A stretch of DNA of 64,000 nt from Cupriavidus taiwanensis (GTDB lineage: Bacteria > Pseudomonadota > Gammaproteobacteria > Burkholderiales > Burkholderiaceae). The stretch's first letter is position 1. Every line of letters begins with the position of its first letter. The stretch covers positions 682,001 to 746,000 of the forward strand of contig NZ_LT977070.1 of assembly GCF_900250075.1 (NCBI RefSeq), given 5' to 3'. Below are positions 62,676 through 64,000 of this stretch, one piece after another. The translations under genes and the position numbers were made by a program. Under the pieces are notes generated by a model. That model was not told where the DNA came from. It searched no databases and saw only the letters and a list, made by a program, of their open reading frames with translations.

Positions 62676-64000
62676 ATGTCCAATTTCATCGTCAAGAAAG
62701 TCGCCGTGCTGGGTGCCGGCGTCATGGGCGCGCAGATTGCCGCCCACCTGATCAACGCGCGCGTGCCAGTGGTGCTGTTCGACCTTCCCGCCAAGGACAA
62801 GGACGGGGGAGGGGCCCCGTCCGCTTCCCCGGTCGCGAAGAACGGCATCGCCCTGCGCGCCATCGACAACCTGAAGAAGCTGTCGCCCGCGCCGCTGGGC
62901 CTGAAGGACGAGGCCGGCCTGATCCAGGCGGCCAACTACGAGGACGATATCGCGCTGCTGAAAGAGTGCGACCTGGTGATCGAGGCGATCGCAGAGCGCA
63001 TGGACTGGAAGCACGACCTGTACAAGAAGGTCGCGCCGCACCTGGCCGCGCACGCGATCTTCGCCACCAACACCTCGGGCCTGTCGATCACCGCGCTGTC
63101 CGACGGGTTTGAGGATGACCTGAAGTCGCGCTTCTGCGGCGTCCATTTCTTCAACCCGCCGCGCTACATGCACCTGGTCGAGCTGATCCCGACCGCGACC
63201 ACGCAGCCGCAGATCCTCGACCAGCTGGAAGCCTTCCTGACCACCACGCTCGGCAAGGGTGTTGTGCGCGCCAAGGACACGCCCAACTTCATCGCCAACA
63301 GGGTCGGCATCTTCTCGATTCTGGCGGTGTTTGCCGAGGCCGAGAAGTTCGGCATCCCGTTCGACGTGGTCGACGACCTGACCGGCGCCAAGCTGGGCCG
63401 CGCCAAGTCCGCGACCTTCCGCACCGCGGACGTGGTCGGCCTGGACACCATGGCGCATGTGATCAAGACCATGCAGGACAACCTGCACGACGACCCGTTC
63501 GCGCCGGTGTACAAGACCCCGGCGGTGCTCAAGGGCCTGGTCGACGCGGGCGCGCTCGGGCAGAAGACCGGCGCCGGCTTCTACAAGAAGGAAGGCAAGG
63601 CCATCAAGGTGCTCGACGCCAAGACCGGCCAGTACGTCGAGTCGGGAAAGAAGGCCGACGAGATCGTGGTGCGCATGCTGAAGAAGGAGCCGGCCGAGCG
63701 CATCAGGCTGCTGCGCGAATCGACCAACCCGCAGGCGCAGTTCCTGTGGGCGGTGTTCCGCGACGTGTTCCACTACATCGCCGTGTACCTGGAGCAGATC
63801 GCCGGTTCCGCCGCCGATATCGACCTGGCGATCCGCTGGGGCTTCGGCTGGAACTCCGGTCCGTTCGAGGACTGGCAGTCGGCCGGCTGGAAGCAGGTGG
63901 CCGAGTGGGTGAAGGAAGATGTGGAAAGCGGCAAGGCGCTTTCGGCCGCGCCGCTGCCGGCCTGGGTCTTTGAAGGCCCCGTCGCCGAGCGGCAGGGCGT
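62676..64000 (+). CDS. fadB: 3-hydroxyacyl-CoA dehydrogenase / enoyl-CoA hydratase FadB-type, N-terminal part
   Basis: The gene starts at ATG 62676 after CAGGAG and runs off the window with 441 codons seen and no stop. The NAD domain is first (KKVAVLGAGVMGAQIAAHL), then FCGVHFFNPPRYMHLVEL with the dehydrogenase His, FIANRVGIFS and GQKTGAGFYKKEG. This order, dehydrogenase first, is that of the betaproteobacterial FadB whose hydratase domain follows at the C-terminus, so that domain should lie beyond base 64000. A short Gly/Ala/Ser insertion lies after the second strand (PAKDKDGGGAPSASPVA). Confidence 0.93.
   Translation, partial: MSNFIVKKVAVLGAGVMGAQIAAHLINARVPVVLFDLPAKDKDGGGAPSASPVAKNGIALRAIDNLKKLSPAPLGLKDEAGLIQAANYEDDIALLKECDLVIEAIAERMDWKHDLYKKVAPHLAAHAIFATNTSGLSITALSDGFEDDLKSRFCGVHFFNPPRYMHLVELIPTATTQPQILDQLEAFLTTTLGKGVVRAKDTPNFIANRVGIFSILAVFAEAEKFGIPFDVVDDLTGAKLGRAKSATFRTADVVGLDTMAHVIKTMQDNLHDDPFAPVYKTPAVLKGLVDAGALGQKTGAGFYKKEGKAIKVLDAKTGQYVESGKKADEIVVRMLKKEPAERIRLLRESTNPQAQFLWAVFRDVFHYIAVYLEQIAGSAADIDLAIRWGFGWNSGPFEDWQSAGWKQVAEWVKEDVESGKALSAAPLPAWVFEGPVAERQG

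Overview
The window is high-GC (roughly two thirds G+C by eye) chromosomal DNA from a betaproteobacterium of the Burkholderiales, most likely Cupriavidus or a close relative. Pointers are the Bug-type tricarboxylate binding protein, the order ubiE / Tim44-like / ubiJ / ubiB, the order fmdB / DUF502 / aspS / nudB / exonuclease / clsB, and a TetR-fadE-fadB beta-oxidation cluster. No rRNA, tRNA, CRISPR array, transposase or phage gene was recognised. The genus is an inference; no database search was possible.

Layout. 1-2.3 kb: end of a porin, a Bug solute-binding protein and a Bmp-type protein without signal peptide. 2.3-8.2 kb: a membrane diguanylate cyclase, an RcnB-like protein, a collagen-like lipoprotein, a small ion-channel-like protein, two small exported proteins and an RpiR regulator. 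8.6-15.1 kb: a minor pilin operon ending in the large tip protein (pilE-fimT-pilV-pilW-pilX-pilY1). 15.1-20.4 kb: a compact TetR-controlled ABC exporter operon on the minus strand. 20.7-23.1 kb: ilvA-queF. 23.4-27.9 kb: trehalose block (otsB, GH15 hydrolase, otsA) and a pterin dehydratase.

28.0-36.1 kb: an eight-gene minus-strand operon for a CO-dehydrogenase-like molybdenum hydroxylase (small, large and medium subunits, then MoxR ATPase, VWA protein, CoxG, XdhC and a MocA-like nucleotidyltransferase). 36.4-41.2 kb: a YqaA-like membrane protein and a 1324-residue FAD/iron-sulfur oxidoreductase fusion. 41.2-45 kb: an orphan fimbrial adhesin in noticeably AT-richer DNA, a HIT protein and an SbmA/YddA-like ABC transporter. 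45-50.4 kb: ubiquinone genes (DUF971 protein, ubiE, Tim44-like, ubiJ, ubiB) and a TPMT-like methyltransferase. 50.7-59.8 kb: a sodium/solute symporter, fmdB-DUF502-aspS, a membrane coiled-coil protein, nudB, an exonuclease-family protein, mobB and clsB. 60-64 kb: TetR regulator, acyl-CoA dehydrogenase and the start of fadB, which runs off the window.

Most genes are housekeeping or well-known accessory functions. No clearly new multi-gene system was found. The points most worth a second look are the very large FAD/Fe-S fusion, the orphan fimbrial adhesin, the signal-less Bmp protein, a channel with a non-canonical pore loop, a 24-bp perfect palindrome upstream of the exporter operon, paired palindromic repeats of one family at two sites, and phased direct repeats in front of the CO-dehydrogenase-like operon.
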